The notes: generated by a model from the letters alone, not told the origin. A stretch of DNA of 64,000 nucleotides from Luteolibacter arcticus (GCF_025950235.1 NZ_JAPDDT010000016.1:81173-145172); one strand, 5' to 3'; numbered from the stretch's first letter, positions 47,234-57,761 are shown. Translations and numbers: made by a program.

Positions 47234-49984
47234 ATGAAATCCAATTATATCCTCCGGACGTCCAGTCACGTCAAATTCGCCACTTGGAGCCTTTGCTTGT
47301 CCGCAGCTGGCCTGATCTCCGCGGTTCATGCCGCGACCTTGACGTGGGACGCCAGTGGTGCGAATCCCGCCGCTCCCACCGATGGACCCGGAACCTGGGA
47401 CACCACCGTTGCGAATTGGAGCAATGGCGCCGCCGATATTGCGTGGCCGGACACCGCCGCCGATGTCGCGGTGTTCGGAGCCAACAACGGAGCGGCGGGC
47501 TCCATCACCGTGGACATGGTGACCGTCAACGGCATCACCTTCAATGCGGCAGGATCGGGAACCTACGAGCTTGCCGGTGGCATGGTGACCCTTGACGGCA
47601 CCACGCCGACGCTTACCGCGAATGTCGATGCCACGATCGCTTCCCCCATCGCAGGCACCGTGGGGCTGACGAAGGCCGGAACCGGCATCCTCACCCTTTC
47701 CGGCATCAACTTCTACTCCGGCAGCACGGCGGTCACTGCGGGGACGCTCACGGTGAAACAACCGGGAACCGCGGTTGGCACTGTCGCCGGCCAGGTCCTT
47801 GGCGCGGATGACGTTTCGATCAACTCGTCCGGCACCCTTTACATCGACGACGAAGGCAACGGCACGGCCGCGGGCGAACGAATTCTTTCCGTTGGCAACA
47901 CCATCACGGGGACGGGTACGCTTCAGGCGAGGGCGAGTTCGGTGCATACCGCCGGCTGGAGCTCGGTGAACCTCACGGGCGATCTCAGCGGATTCTCCGG
48001 AACGTTCAATATCCTCGCCGGATCCACCACCAACCGCGGCAAGGCCAAGTTTACCGCGGCTTCGCAGGCGGAGGTGCTGTCCTCAAGTGCCACCGTCAAC
48101 GTGGAGAACGGCGCGCAGCTCTACCTCACCCAGGGATTCAATTACGGATTCGGGATCCATTTGAATGGTGGAACCGGCGGAGAGAATTTCGGTTCGCTGC
48201 GTCTCGACAATGGTGCACTCGATGTCACGGGCGCGCTCACGCTGCATGCGGATTCCATCATCAGCGGCAACGGCAAGATCAGCGGGGCCATTGGAGAAAG
48301 CGGCGGCAGCTATCGCCTCACCAAGGTCGCCAACAACGTCACGGTCCTCACCGGCCCGAACACCTACGGCGGTGGCACGACGATCAGCGCGGGCACTGTA
48401 TCAGTTGGGAATGACACCGCGCTGGGCTCCGGCGCGGTGACCATCGGCGGCGGCAATCTGTCGAACACCACGGGCGTGACGATTGCCAACAACGTCACGT
48501 TGAACAACGGCACCACCTTCACCGCCGGTAGCGGAACCCTGGCGCTGAACGGCAACATCACCGGTTCGCCCACCGGAAATTGGAACCTGACAGCGACCAA
48601 CAAGATCACCCTGGCGGGGACCAACAGCACCACGAGCACGGGAAATTTCGCCGGATTCATCGTCACCGGTGCCGGTGGCCTGGACATCACGGGATCGACC
48701 ACGGTCAACGGGGCCGCCGCCAACCAGCAGTCCGGCTACCTCAGCCATGCGGGGAACTCCACCCTCACGGTGAAATCGACTGGATCGCTCGCCATCAACG
48801 GCACGACCAACGCGAGCTTTCCCAACTCCATCGTCGGCCAGAACGCGGCGGGGACCAGCACGCTGGTCGTGGACGGCGGTGGCCTGACCATCGGCGCAAA
48901 CACCGGATTCGCGCTGGGCAACAACGTGGCAACCGCCACCGGTGTGCTGACGGTTTCCTCCGGCATCGCCACGATCAACCGCGGCAGCACGACGGCCGCG
49001 GATATCCGGTCGTTTATCGCCCTGGGCCGGGACCTGGCAAGCGGCACGATCAACCTCAACGGTGGCATCCTGGCCACCGATCGCAACTTTGTCCGCGATG
49101 GCAGCGGCGGTGCCAACGGCGGCACGGCGAATTTCGTCTTCGGCGGGGGCACGCTCAAGGCGCTGGCTGACCAAGCCGACTGGCTGAATTCATCGCTGAT
49201 CAACACCAACCAGCAGGCGCTTTCGTCGGTGACGACCACTTCGGCGGCGTCCACCATCGACGCCAACGGCTTCGCCGTCGGCATCAACAACGCCATCAGC
49301 GGCGGTGGCGGCTTCAACATCAACAGCACCACGGGCACGGGCACCGTCACCTTCACCGGCACCAACACCTACTCGGGTGACACGACCGTGACCGCCGGGA
49401 TTCTCGCCGTGGATGGTGATGCCATTGCAGATGCCAACAAGCTCGTCATCAACGGCGGCAAGGTGGATCCGATGGGTGGCACCGAGGTGGTGGACAAGCT
49501 CTTCTTCGGCACCGTCCAACAGCCCGCCGGAACCTATAGCGCCGTAGCCGGGCCCGGAGTCGAATTTGTCAATACCGACCGCTTCATCGGCACCGGCGTC
49601 GTGGAAGTGACCGCCGGCCCTGGCGGCTACTCCGCCTGGCGGGATGCCTATGCTCCCGGCCAAGGAATGGACCTCGACCATGATAACGACGGTGTCGATA
49701 ACGGCATCGAATACTTCATGGGCCAAACCGGCTCCACCTTCACCGCCAATCCGGCTCCCGCGGGTGGAATCGTCACCTGGCCCATGGGCGCCACCTACAC
49801 CGGCGTCTATGGCACCGACTATGAAGTGCAATACTCCACCGACCTCGTCTTTTGGACACAGGCTCCCATCGGCACGGGCGACAACACCGTGACCGTTTAC
49901 CCCGGACCCACGCCAGCCCGTTCGGTCGCTTACGACGTACCCAGCGGCGGAAAAAGCTTCGTCCGTCTTGTCGTCACCAACTGA
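47234..49984 (+). CDS. Secreted PATR beta-strand repeat protein (copy C)
   Basis: Start MKSNYILRTSSHVKFATWSL (47234) gives a signal peptide ending ISAVHAA; the further in-frame ATG at 47195 is less likely. The 916-residue protein opens with LTWDASGANPAAPTDGPGTW, the usual PATR N-terminal block, and contains beta-strand repeats such as LTKAGTGILTLSGINFYSG and LTKVANNVTVLTGPNTYGGG. It ends in the calcium-loop-like C-terminal module (DLDHDNDGVDNGIEYFM ... SFVRLVVTN). It is a paralog of the next gene; residues about 430-690 are nearly identical between the two. No PEP-CTERM tail, in contrast to copy D. Confidence 0.82.
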   Translation: MKSNYILRTSSHVKFATWSLCLSAAGLISAVHAATLTWDASGANPAAPTDGPGTWDTTVANWSNGAADIAWPDTAADVAVFGANNGAAGSITVDMVTVNGITFNAAGSGTYELAGGMVTLDGTTPTLTANVDATIASPIAGTVGLTKAGTGILTLSGINFYSGSTAVTAGTLTVKQPGTAVGTVAGQVLGADDVSINSSGTLYIDDEGNGTAAGERILSVGNTITGTGTLQARASSVHTAGWSSVNLTGDLSGFSGTFNILAGSTTNRGKAKFTAASQAEVLSSSATVNVENGAQLYLTQGFNYGFGIHLNGGTGGENFGSLRLDNGALDVTGALTLHADSIISGNGKISGAIGESGGSYRLTKVANNVTVLTGPNTYGGGTTISAGTVSVGNDTALGSGAVTIGGGNLSNTTGVTIANNVTLNNGTTFTAGSGTLALNGNITGSPTGNWNLTATNKITLAGTNSTTSTGNFAGFIVTGAGGLDITGSTTVNGAAANQQSGYLSHAGNSTLTVKSTGSLAINGTTNASFPNSIVGQNAAGTSTLVVDGGGLTIGANTGFALGNNVATATGVLTVSSGIATINRGSTTAADIRSFIALGRDLASGTINLNGGILATDRNFVRDGSGGANGGTANFVFGGGTLKALADQADWLNSSLINTNQQALSSVTTTSAASTIDANGFAVGINNAISGGGGFNINSTTGTGTVTFTGTNTYSGDTTVTAGILAVDGDAIADANKLVINGGKVDPMGGTEVVDKLFFGTVQQPAGTYSAVAGPGVEFVNTDRFIGTGVVEVTAGPGGYSAWRDAYAPGQGMDLDHDNDGVDNGIEYFMGQTGSTFTANPAPAGGIVTWPMGATYTGVYGTDYEVQYSTDLVFWTQAPIGTGDNTVTVYPGPTPARSVAYDVPSGGKSFVRLVVTN
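49175..49289. repeat. 115-bp identical tract shared with 52010-52124
   Basis: The two PATR genes are base-for-base identical here at a spacing of 2835 bp, while flanking coding sequence differs at many silent sites, as expected after gene conversion. Confidence 0.8.
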
Positions 49985-50006
49985 TCCCTAAGCGGCTCAG
50001 CCGTTC

Positions 50007-50036
50007 GCCGGAGGTCCTTCCAAGCGGGCCTCCGGC
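50007..50036 (+). terminator. 8-bp stem hairpin after PATR gene C
   Basis: GCCGGAGG pairs with CCTCCGGC across 14 nt, 23 bp past the stop at 49984. No T-run, so this is moderate evidence only. Confidence 0.45.
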
Positions 50037-50128
50037 ATTCCAACCCGGCACGGCCTCGGTCATTCAATCTGTGCCACTTGACCGGTCTGGTCACTTACGG
50101 CCAACCCTCCTCGATCGCAAAAAAACCC

Positions 50129-52843
50129 GTGAAAAACACCAATCACCTCCCCTTGCGAAGCGCCTCCGATCCGGGTGTTCTCCTCTGTAGTCTTGTCTTC
50201 TCGCTTGCCGGAACGCTTTCACCTATTCACGCGGCATCCTTGACCTGGGACTCCAGCGGGGCAAATCCCCTCGCTCCCGTGGACGGGGCTGGCACTTGGA
50301 ACACTGCCGTCGTGAACTGGAGTGACGGGCTTGCGGACGTCCTCTGGCCGAACACGAACGCCGACATCGCGATCTTCGGCGCGAACAATGGGGCGGCGGG
50401 CACGATCGCCGTCGGAACGGTCACCGCCAACGGCATCACCTTCAACGCGGCCGGCTCGGGCAGCTACGCGCTCTCCGGTGGTACGATCACCTTCGGCGGC
50501 ACCACTCCCACCATCACGGCCAATGTGGATGCCTCCATCGGGTCCCAGCTCTCGGGGGGCGCCGGGCTCACCAAGGAAGGCACCGGCATCCTCACCCTCT
50601 CCAGCGCCACCAACAACTACACCGGCGGCACCACCGTCAACGCCGGCACCCTGCGGATCACCGCCACCGCCGCGCTTCAGGGAGCGACCACGGTGAATCC
50701 CAGCGGCACCCTCCTGCTCAATGCCGGCAACGTGACCTACGCCAACACCTTCGGCGGATCAGGGACGGTCAATGTCACCACCGGCAACGGCGACGTGACG
50801 CTCAGCGGCGCGATGAGCGGCTTCAGCGGCACGCTGGATCTCAACCAAAGCGTCGGCAGCGCCAGCAAGACCCGCTTCACCACCACCCAGGCGAACCTGA
50901 TCTCGAGCGGCGCGACCATCAAGGTGCGTGCAGGCACCACGCTCTATCTCAACCAGGGCCTCAACTACGGTGCCGCCGTCCAACTGTATGGCGCGGGAAA
51001 CTCCGAGAACCTCGGCGCGCTCCGACTCGAAGCCGCCGCGAACCAGACCGGCTCCGTCACGCTGTTTGGAAACTCCTTCATCGGAGCCAATGCCAGCGCC
51101 GCCACCATCAGCGGCGCGATCGGCCAGAGCGGAGGCAGCTACGGCTTCACCAAGCTGGGCAACAACACCCTCACGCTCTCCAACGCGGCGAACTCCTACA
51201 CCGGCGGCACCACCGTCACCAGCGGCACGCTTTCGCTCGGAAATGCCACCGCGCTGGCTGGCACCGGCAACCTCACGATGTCGGGCGGGTCGTTTTCCAA
51301 CGCGGTCGCCGCGAGCTTGTCGAACAACATCACCCTGAACAACGCCAGCACCTTCACCTCCACGGGCGGAACCCTGGCGCTCAATGGCAACATCACGGGC
51401 TCCCCCAACGGCAACTGGAACCTGACGGCGACCAACAAGATCACCTTGGGCGGGTCCAACAGCATCACGAACTCGGGAAATTTCGCCGGGCTCATTGTCA
51501 CCGGTGCCGGCGGCGTGGACGTCACCGGATCGACGACGATCAACGGAGCCGCCGCCAACCAGGAAAGCGGCTATCTCAGCCTTGCCGGAAACTCCGCCAT
51601 CACGGTGAAATCGACCGGATCGCTCGCCATCAACGGCACATCCAACGCCGGTAAGCCCAACTCCATCATCGGTCAGAACGCGGCGGGAACCAGCACGCTC
51701 CTCTTGGACGGCGGCACCCTCACCATCGGCGGCAACACCGGCTTCGCGCTCGGCAACAATGTTACCACCGCCACCGGTGTGCTAACGGTTTCCTCCGGCA
51801 CCGCCACGATCAACCGCGGCAGCACAACGGCCACGGATATCCGGTCGTTCGTTGCCTTGGGTCGGGACCTCGCAAACGGCACGATCAACCTCAACGGCGG
51901 CATCCTGGCCACCGACCGCAACTTTGTCCGCGATGGCAGCGGCGGTGCCAACGGTGGCACGGCGAATTTCGTCTTCGGCGGGGGCACGCTCAAAGCGTTG
52001 GCCAACCAGGCCGACTGGCTGAATTCATCGCTGATCAACACCAACCAGCAGGCGCTTTCGTCGGTGACGACCACTTCGGCGGCGTCCACCATCGACGCCA
52101 ACGGCTTCGCCGTCGGCATCAACAGCGCGATCAGCGGGGCGGGGGGCTTTACCGTCATTGACAGCAGCGGCAGCGGCTACGGAGTCGTCACCTTCGGCGG
52201 GGTGAACACCTACAACGGGGCGACCGCGGTCAACAGCGGCAAGCTCGAGCTCGGCGTCAACGGCTCGATCAACAATACCAGCGGGGTTTCACTCGGCAAT
52301 GGCGGCACCTTCGATGTCTCCGCGAAAGCCGGCGGCTACACGGTGAACAAACTGACAGGCTCCGGTGACGTGATCGGGTCCCTGACGGTCTCGACCCAAC
52401 TGGCGATCGGCAATTCGCCGGGAACGACCAGCTTCGACGATCTCGCGCTGGGAACGGGCGCGACCTATACCTACGAGCTTACCGGCGGCGGAACCGCGGC
52501 CGATCTTGGCAACGTGTCCGGCACCCTCACCCTGGTCTCCGGTACCATCCTGGATCTGGTGCAGCTCGGAACCTACACGATGGGGAACAAGTTCACCTTG
52601 TTCGGATACGCCACGGGTTCCCTTGCCGGGACCTTCAGTGACACCGGCAACGTGGAGCTCAACGACGGCGACACCTTCTCGGACGCGGGCGGCCTCTGGC
52701 AGATCGACTACGACGACACGACCGCCGGCCTCAATGGGGGCATCGGCACGCGTTTCGTGACGGTCACCGCGGTGCCGGAGCCCGGAGCCGCCTTGCTGGG
52801 CGGGCTGGGAATGCTGGCCTTCCTGCACCGCCGCAGACGCTGA
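50129..52843 (+). CDS. Secreted PATR protein with PEP-CTERM sorting tail (copy D)
   Basis: GTG at 50129 is preferred because VKNTNHLPLRSASDPGVLLC aligns with the start of copy C and leads straight into the signal peptide (ending TLSPIHAA); an upstream in-frame ATG exists at 50078. The 904-residue protein has the same PATR body as copy C (LTKEGTGILTLSSATNNYTG, FTKLGNNTLTLSNAANSYTG). Its end differs: VPEPGAALLGGLGMLAFLHR followed by RRR is a PEP-CTERM tail with VPEP box, hydrophobic span and Arg cluster, so it should be processed by an exosortase and held at the cell surface. No exosortase gene is in the window. Confidence 0.85.
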   Translation: MKNTNHLPLRSASDPGVLLCSLVFSLAGTLSPIHAASLTWDSSGANPLAPVDGAGTWNTAVVNWSDGLADVLWPNTNADIAIFGANNGAAGTIAVGTVTANGITFNAAGSGSYALSGGTITFGGTTPTITANVDASIGSQLSGGAGLTKEGTGILTLSSATNNYTGGTTVNAGTLRITATAALQGATTVNPSGTLLLNAGNVTYANTFGGSGTVNVTTGNGDVTLSGAMSGFSGTLDLNQSVGSASKTRFTTTQANLISSGATIKVRAGTTLYLNQGLNYGAAVQLYGAGNSENLGALRLEAAANQTGSVTLFGNSFIGANASAATISGAIGQSGGSYGFTKLGNNTLTLSNAANSYTGGTTVTSGTLSLGNATALAGTGNLTMSGGSFSNAVAASLSNNITLNNASTFTSTGGTLALNGNITGSPNGNWNLTATNKITLGGSNSITNSGNFAGLIVTGAGGVDVTGSTTINGAAANQESGYLSLAGNSAITVKSTGSLAINGTSNAGKPNSIIGQNAAGTSTLLLDGGTLTIGGNTGFALGNNVTTATGVLTVSSGTATINRGSTTATDIRSFVALGRDLANGTINLNGGILATDRNFVRDGSGGANGGTANFVFGGGTLKALANQADWLNSSLINTNQQALSSVTTTSAASTIDANGFAVGINSAISGAGGFTVIDSSGSGYGVVTFGGVNTYNGATAVNSGKLELGVNGSINNTSGVSLGNGGTFDVSAKAGGYTVNKLTGSGDVIGSLTVSTQLAIGNSPGTTSFDDLALGTGATYTYELTGGGTAADLGNVSGTLTLVSGTILDLVQLGTYTMGNKFTLFGYATGSLAGTFSDTGNVELNDGDTFSDAGGLWQIDYDDTTAGLNGGIGTRFVTVTAVPEPGAALLGGLGMLAFLHRRRR
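52010..52124. repeat. 115-bp identical tract shared with 49175-49289
   Basis: Partner of the tract in PATR C; see that entry for the comparison. Confidence 0.8.
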
Positions 52844-52979
52844 CTTCCTCAGTCCGCTCCAAATCAACTCACACTCCACGGACCAGACATCCGGAATCAT
52901 TTTTCCCAATCTGCTGATCGGCCGCATCCACCTGCTTAATGGGTTTTGCAGGGGGACGCCGCGGAGGAAGCGCTGCCTG

Positions 52980-53012
52980 CCGCGGTTCCGTCTCGGGTTG
53001 ACGGGACCGCGG
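52980..53012 (+). terminator. 13-bp stem hairpin between PATR D and the dehydrogenase gene
   Basis: CCGCGGTTCCGTC pairs with GACGGGACCGCGG (one G-T pair) across 7 nt. It ends 36 bp before the next ATG, so besides ending the PATR D transcript it could act in the leader of the 53049 gene. Confidence 0.5.
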
Positions 53013-53048
53013 CGGGCTCATTAGCTCGTCAATGCTTGTCCCCGCATC

Positions 53049-56000
53049 ATGATCCGCATTTTGCTACCGCTCCTCGTTTTCATCTCGATCTTCATCGCGG
53101 TCGCGGATGAGGGGGGCGTGCCGCCGAAGATCAAGGTGCTCATCGTCGAGGGCGTGACGAACCACGCGTGGGAGAAGCGGCTGAACATTGTTCGCGCGAT
53201 CCTCGCCAAGGATGGTTCGTTCGACGTGGACTTCACCGTCAGCCCCAGCGCCGCGGGCGATCCGGCGTGGGCGACGTGGCGGCCGAAGTTCCGCGACTAC
53301 GATGTCGTGATTTCCGGCTACAACAACCTTGGTGGCTTGCCGTCGTGGCCGCAGGAGGTGAAGGACTCATTCTTCGCCTACGTGCATGGCGGCGGCGGCT
53401 TCTACGCCTTCCACGAGGCGAACAATTCCTTCGCCGAGTGGCCGCAATACAACCAGATCATCGGCCTCGGTTGGCGCGACAAGAGCTTCGGGAAAGCCAT
53501 CACAGTGAATGCCGACAGCAGTCTCAACGAGATCCTTGCCGGCGCGGGAGAGAATACCAACCACGGTGCCCGCCAGGACGTGCTGGTCACCAAGCGTGGC
53601 ACCCATCCCATCCATGCTGGCCTGCCCGCGACCTGGATGGTGGCGGACATTGAGGTCTATCGCTACGCCCGTGGCCCGGCGGAAAACCTGACCGTCCTTT
53701 CCTACGCTGCCGACCGCGACGGCACCCGCTTTCCCATCGACTGGACCGTGGAGTACGGCGCGGGTCGTACTTACGCCAGCAGCTACTGCCACGTCTGGGG
53801 CGATGTCGCGGAGCCGCCGGGCGCGCGCTGCGCCGCCTTCCAGACGGTCTTCCTCCGTGCCATGAAGTGGCTGGCCAAGCGCGATCCGGGCAGCGCCACT
53901 CCCGCCGACTTTCCCACGCCCGCGGCCACTTCGCTGCGCTCCTACGAGGAAGGGGTCAGCGGCCTCGACTCCGCGCCCGCGGTCAGTCCTTTCAACAACG
54001 GCATCCTACCGACCAAACCGACACCGGTGAACAGCGTTGCTGTCGAGCAGGCCTTCGCGAATCTATCACTGGACTCGCCGATCCAGGTCACTCCATTTCC
54101 CGGCTCCTCCGACCTGCTGGTGGCCGAGACCGACGGTCGCCTCTACCGGGTTCCGGACGACGACGCCACCACCACCCGCACCCTGCTCCTCGATATCCGC
54201 GACCGGGCTTGGTACTACAACTGGACGACCAACGACAACGGCACCAAGCACGGCGGCATGCAGACCTTCGCCCTGCACCCGCGCTTCGGGAAAGGAGAGG
54301 GGAGGGACTTCATCTACATTTTCTACCTGCACAACGAGGACGACGCCGCGACCGCTAGCACGCCCTACTACGACCGGCTGTCGCGTTTCACCTGGAACGC
54401 CGGGGGCGCGGCCTTCGATGCGGCCAGCGAGCTGATCCTCATCAACCAGTACGACACCACCAAAGGACACGATGGTGGTGGCTTGGTCTTCGGGCCGGAC
54501 GGTTTTCTCTACATCGCTTACGGCGACGAGGGCATCCAGGGCACCGGGGCCGCCGGCTACACCCAGATGCTCGATGGGCGCGTGCGCTCCGGCGTCTGGC
54601 GGATCGATGTGGACCAACAGGGCGGCAGCGTCAGTCATCCCATCATCCGCCAGCCTTACAATGCCTCGCCGTCGCATGGCTCCTACACGCAGGGATATTT
54701 CATCCCGAACGACAACCCGTGGGTGAATCCGGACGGCTCGGTGATGGAGGAATTCTACGCCATTGGCCTGCGCCAGCCGCACCGGATGACCCACGATGCG
54801 GCGACTGGCTTCTGGATTGGCGACGTGGGCCACGAGTCCCGCGAGGAGGTCGACGTGGTGGATGCCCCCGGCCTGAACTTCCAGTGGAACTACAAGGAAG
54901 GAAACGCCGCGGGATTCCGCGCTGCGCCGGTCCCCCTGATCGGCACCGAACGCGCGCCGGTCTTTGACTACAGCCACTCCGGCGCCGACTCGCTCGGCAA
55001 CTGCGTGATCGGCGGCTACGTGTATCGCGGCACCGCCATCCCCTTCCTCCAAGGGAAGTACATCTTCGGCGACAACGGCTCCCAAGGAATCCACGCGCTC
55101 GACTACAATACTAGTACGAAGACTGCGAACTCGGTGACGCGGATCGGCCAGGCCCGCAGTGGCAACATCTGGACCGGCATCTCTTCCTTCGGCCATGATG
55201 CGGACGGTGAGTTGTTCGTCACGCAAATGGGTGCCGGCCAGGCCGGCAACGGCCGAATCTTCCGCATCATGCCGGACACCGGCACCATCCAGAACTCGAT
55301 CTTTCCCGCGACGCTGTCTGCCACCGGTCTCTTCACGAATGTGGCGACGCTTGCGACGATTCCGGCGCTGATTCCCTACGAGGTGAACATGCCGCTGTGG
55401 TCGGACGGCACTGAAAAGCAGCGCTGGATGATGATCCCCGGCGATGGCACGCCGAACATGCCCGCCGAACGCATCACCTACAGCGGCAGCGGGCGGTGGA
55501 ACCTGCCAGTCGGCTCGGTGCTGGTGAAGCATTTCGCCCTGCCCGGCGGAGTGAAGCTGGAGACCCGCTTGCTGGTCCGCGGCAGCGATGGCGAGTGGGG
55601 TGGCGTCACCTACAAGTGGCGCGCCGATGGCAGCGAGGCCGATTTGTTAGAGGAAGGCGCGAACGAAACGATGGTCATCGGCGGCGACCCGGTCGATTAC
55701 CTGTATCCAGCCCGCACCCAGTGCAACACCTGCCACTCGACGCTCGCCGGCGGCGTGCTCGGACTCAGCACCCGCCAGCTCAATCGCAGCCTCACCTACG
55801 CCACCGGACGCACCGTGAACCAGATCGAGACGCTCAGCGAACTGGGCTTCATCGAATCCGCGGTGAGCGAGGTTTCGCTGCGCAACGCCCTGGCTTCCTC
55901 CGACCGTGCCGACGAATCGGTCGGAGACGAGGACTTCGTCCGCGCCTACCTCGACAGCAACTGTTCCCACTGCCACTTGCCCGGTGGCAATCGCGCGAAC

Positions 56001-57761
56001 TTCGACGCCCGGCTCACCACGCCGCTCGCGTTTCAGAATCTCCTCTGCGGCGTGGTGAATGACGACCTCGGCATCGACGGCGCGGCGGTGATCAAGCCCG
56101 GCCTTACTGGCCAATCCATGCTGCTCAGCCGCATGAACACCATCGCCGGCCACCGCATGCCGCCGATCGGCCGCGGGCGCATCGATCAGGAAGCAGTCGT
56201 CCGCCTCGCAAACTGGATCTCGGGCATGGAGGTGGATTCATGCGCCGGTCCGCAGGGTAGCCTCGCCGCCTTGGAGAGCCAGGCCATCGGCAATGGCAAC
56301 CAGCCCGCCACGACCGTGGCCGCGGACACGTGGCACTCGAACATGGTCATCAACAAGACCGAGACCTTCACCAACACCACCGGCGCGACGCTCGACATCA
56401 CCTTCGACCGCTTCCTGTTCCATGCCTCCGCCGTCACCGGCACGCCGCTCACGCCCTTCGTCGTAAGGGTAAATGCCGGCACCAACAACTTCACCGTCCG
56501 CGCCATTGGCGACACGGTCACGACGCATGCCCTTGGCGCGAACGACCTGCCCTTCGCCGCCACACCGGTGACCCTCGCGCTCGCCGCGGGCGAAACCATC
56601 GCGATGGGCTTCCTCGATGCCTATCCCAATGGCTCCGGCGCCGCTGGGGCGGGGGATATCTCTTGGGACACCGTCGCGACCGCCGACTCGATCCACTACT
56701 CGGGTGCTTCCGGCGTGAACGGCTCCTTCAGCGTCACGGTCGGGTCTGCGCCGGACTTCGGCTCGACGGTCAACACCACCTTCGGGCGGAACTACTACTA
56801 CTCCATTACTTTCCTCAAGCCGTGGCGCATCGGCAACGAGCACTCGCCCGGCGCGTCGCCCGCCGCCGACACCTGGGCATCGAACATGATCATCAACGAG
56901 ACCGACACCTTCACCAACGATACCGGAGTGCTGCTCAACATCACCGTGGACCGCTTCCTCTTCCACGCTGCGGCGGTCACCGGCACGCCGCTCACGCCCT
57001 TTGTGGTGAGGGTGAATGGCGACAACAACTTCACCGTGGTCGCGGTGGGAAGCACCGTGACGAGCCACGTCACCGGCGCGAACAACGTGTCCTTCTCTGC
57101 CTTTCCCGTGCCGCTGACCCTGGCTCCAGGCGAAACGATCGCAATGGGCTTCCTCGATGCCAATGCCGATGGTTCCGGCGCTTCCGGTGCGGGGGTGGTC
57201 GCCTTCAACTCGTCCGCTCCCGCCGACCAGATCCACTACTCGGGCGGCAGCGCGACCGGCAATTCCGGCAGCGTGGCCGTCGGCCTCGCGCCCGGCTTCG
57301 GGTCATCCATCACCACCACCTTCGGGCGCAACTACTTCTTCTCGATCACCATCACCCCGACGGTTGACGAGTCCGACATGGACGACGACGGCTTGCCCGA
57401 CACCTGGGAACGCGCCTATGCTGCCGAGCTTGGCTTGTTAGAGCCGGGTAGGGACAGCGATGGCGACGGCTTCGCCGACGAGGACGAGCGCCAGATGGGC
57501 ACTCATCCGCTCGATGCCACCAGTCGATTGCAGGTCATCGAGTGGCGGCCGGATGCCGCGGGCCAGTTCGTCCTCGGTTCCTTTTCCTCCATCCCCGGCC
57601 GCAGCTATCGCTTGCTGGTATCCGACGATCTCACCACATGGACCGACCGCGGAGTGATCCGCGCCGCCCATTGGCCGGCCAGCGAAACCCCGTTCGAACT
57701 CGATCCAGGTGAAGCCTTGCCCGGAAAACTTTTCATCAAGGTTGCCACCCTTGGCGATTGA
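53049..57761 (+). CDS. Giant secreted ThuA / PQQ-type sugar dehydrogenase / c-haem fusion protein
   Basis: The 1570-residue product has a signal peptide (about 1-19). Residues 25-280 are a ThuA-like domain (KVLIVEGVTNHAWEKR, GGGFYAFHEANNSF). About 340-740 is a GSDH/SNDH-type beta-propeller as in soluble PQQ-dependent aldose dehydrogenases (GHDGGGLVFGPDGFLYIAYG, FYAIGLRQPHRMTHD, GDVGHESREEVDVV, NFQWNYKEG). A c-type haem region follows with CNTCH near 892 and CSHCH near 972. Two copies of a beta-sandwich module (about 1100-1260 and 1270-1430) and a calcium-loop tail (DMDDDGLPDTWE, DSDGDGFADEDE) complete it. It probably oxidises a sugar and passes electrons to its own haems outside the cytoplasm. 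This is inferred; the PQQ ligands cannot be confirmed by eye. Confidence 0.85.
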   Translation: MIRILLPLLVFISIFIAVADEGGVPPKIKVLIVEGVTNHAWEKRLNIVRAILAKDGSFDVDFTVSPSAAGDPAWATWRPKFRDYDVVISGYNNLGGLPSWPQEVKDSFFAYVHGGGGFYAFHEANNSFAEWPQYNQIIGLGWRDKSFGKAITVNADSSLNEILAGAGENTNHGARQDVLVTKRGTHPIHAGLPATWMVADIEVYRYARGPAENLTVLSYAADRDGTRFPIDWTVEYGAGRTYASSYCHVWGDVAEPPGARCAAFQTVFLRAMKWLAKRDPGSATPADFPTPAATSLRSYEEGVSGLDSAPAVSPFNNGILPTKPTPVNSVAVEQAFANLSLDSPIQVTPFPGSSDLLVAETDGRLYRVPDDDATTTRTLLLDIRDRAWYYNWTTNDNGTKHGGMQTFALHPRFGKGEGRDFIYIFYLHNEDDAATASTPYYDRLSRFTWNAGGAAFDAASELILINQYDTTKGHDGGGLVFGPDGFLYIAYGDEGIQGTGAAGYTQMLDGRVRSGVWRIDVDQQGGSVSHPIIRQPYNASPSHGSYTQGYFIPNDNPWVNPDGSVMEEFYAIGLRQPHRMTHDAATGFWIGDVGHESREEVDVVDAPGLNFQWNYKEGNAAGFRAAPVPLIGTERAPVFDYSHSGADSLGNCVIGGYVYRGTAIPFLQGKYIFGDNGSQGIHALDYNTSTKTANSVTRIGQARSGNIWTGISSFGHDADGELFVTQMGAGQAGNGRIFRIMPDTGTIQNSIFPATLSATGLFTNVATLATIPALIPYEVNMPLWSDGTEKQRWMMIPGDGTPNMPAERITYSGSGRWNLPVGSVLVKHFALPGGVKLETRLLVRGSDGEWGGVTYKWRADGSEADLLEEGANETMVIGGDPVDYLYPARTQCNTCHSTLAGGVLGLSTRQLNRSLTYATGRTVNQIETLSELGFIESAVSEVSLRNALASSDRADESVGDEDFVRAYLDSNCSHCHLPGGNRANFDARLTTPLAFQNLLCGVVNDDLGIDGAAVIKPGLTGQSMLLSRMNTIAGHRMPPIGRGRIDQEAVVRLANWISGMEVDSCAGPQGSLAALESQAIGNGNQPATTVAADTWHSNMVINKTETFTNTTGATLDITFDRFLFHASAVTGTPLTPFVVRVNAGTNNFTVRAIGDTVTTHALGANDLPFAATPVTLALAAGETIAMGFLDAYPNGSGAAGAGDISWDTVATADSIHYSGASGVNGSFSVTVGSAPDFGSTVNTTFGRNYYYSITFLKPWRIGNEHSPGASPAADTWASNMIINETDTFTNDTGVLLNITVDRFLFHAAAVTGTPLTPFVVRVNGDNNFTVVAVGSTVTSHVTGANNVSFSAFPVPLTLAPGETIAMGFLDANADGSGASGAGVVAFNSSAPADQIHYSGGSATGNSGSVAVGLAPGFGSSITTTFGRNYFFSITITPTVDESDMDDDGLPDTWERAYAAELGLLEPGRDSDGDGFADEDERQMGTHPLDATSRLQVIEWRPDAAGQFVLGSFSSIPGRSYRLLVSDDLTTWTDRGVIRAAHWPASETPFELDPGEALPGKLFIKVATLGD

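Noticed and set aside
54066..55532. 488-codon open frame antisense to the ThuA/dehydrogenase gene
   Set aside because: Same artefact of GC-rich coding DNA; the plus strand has clear domains over the same positions.
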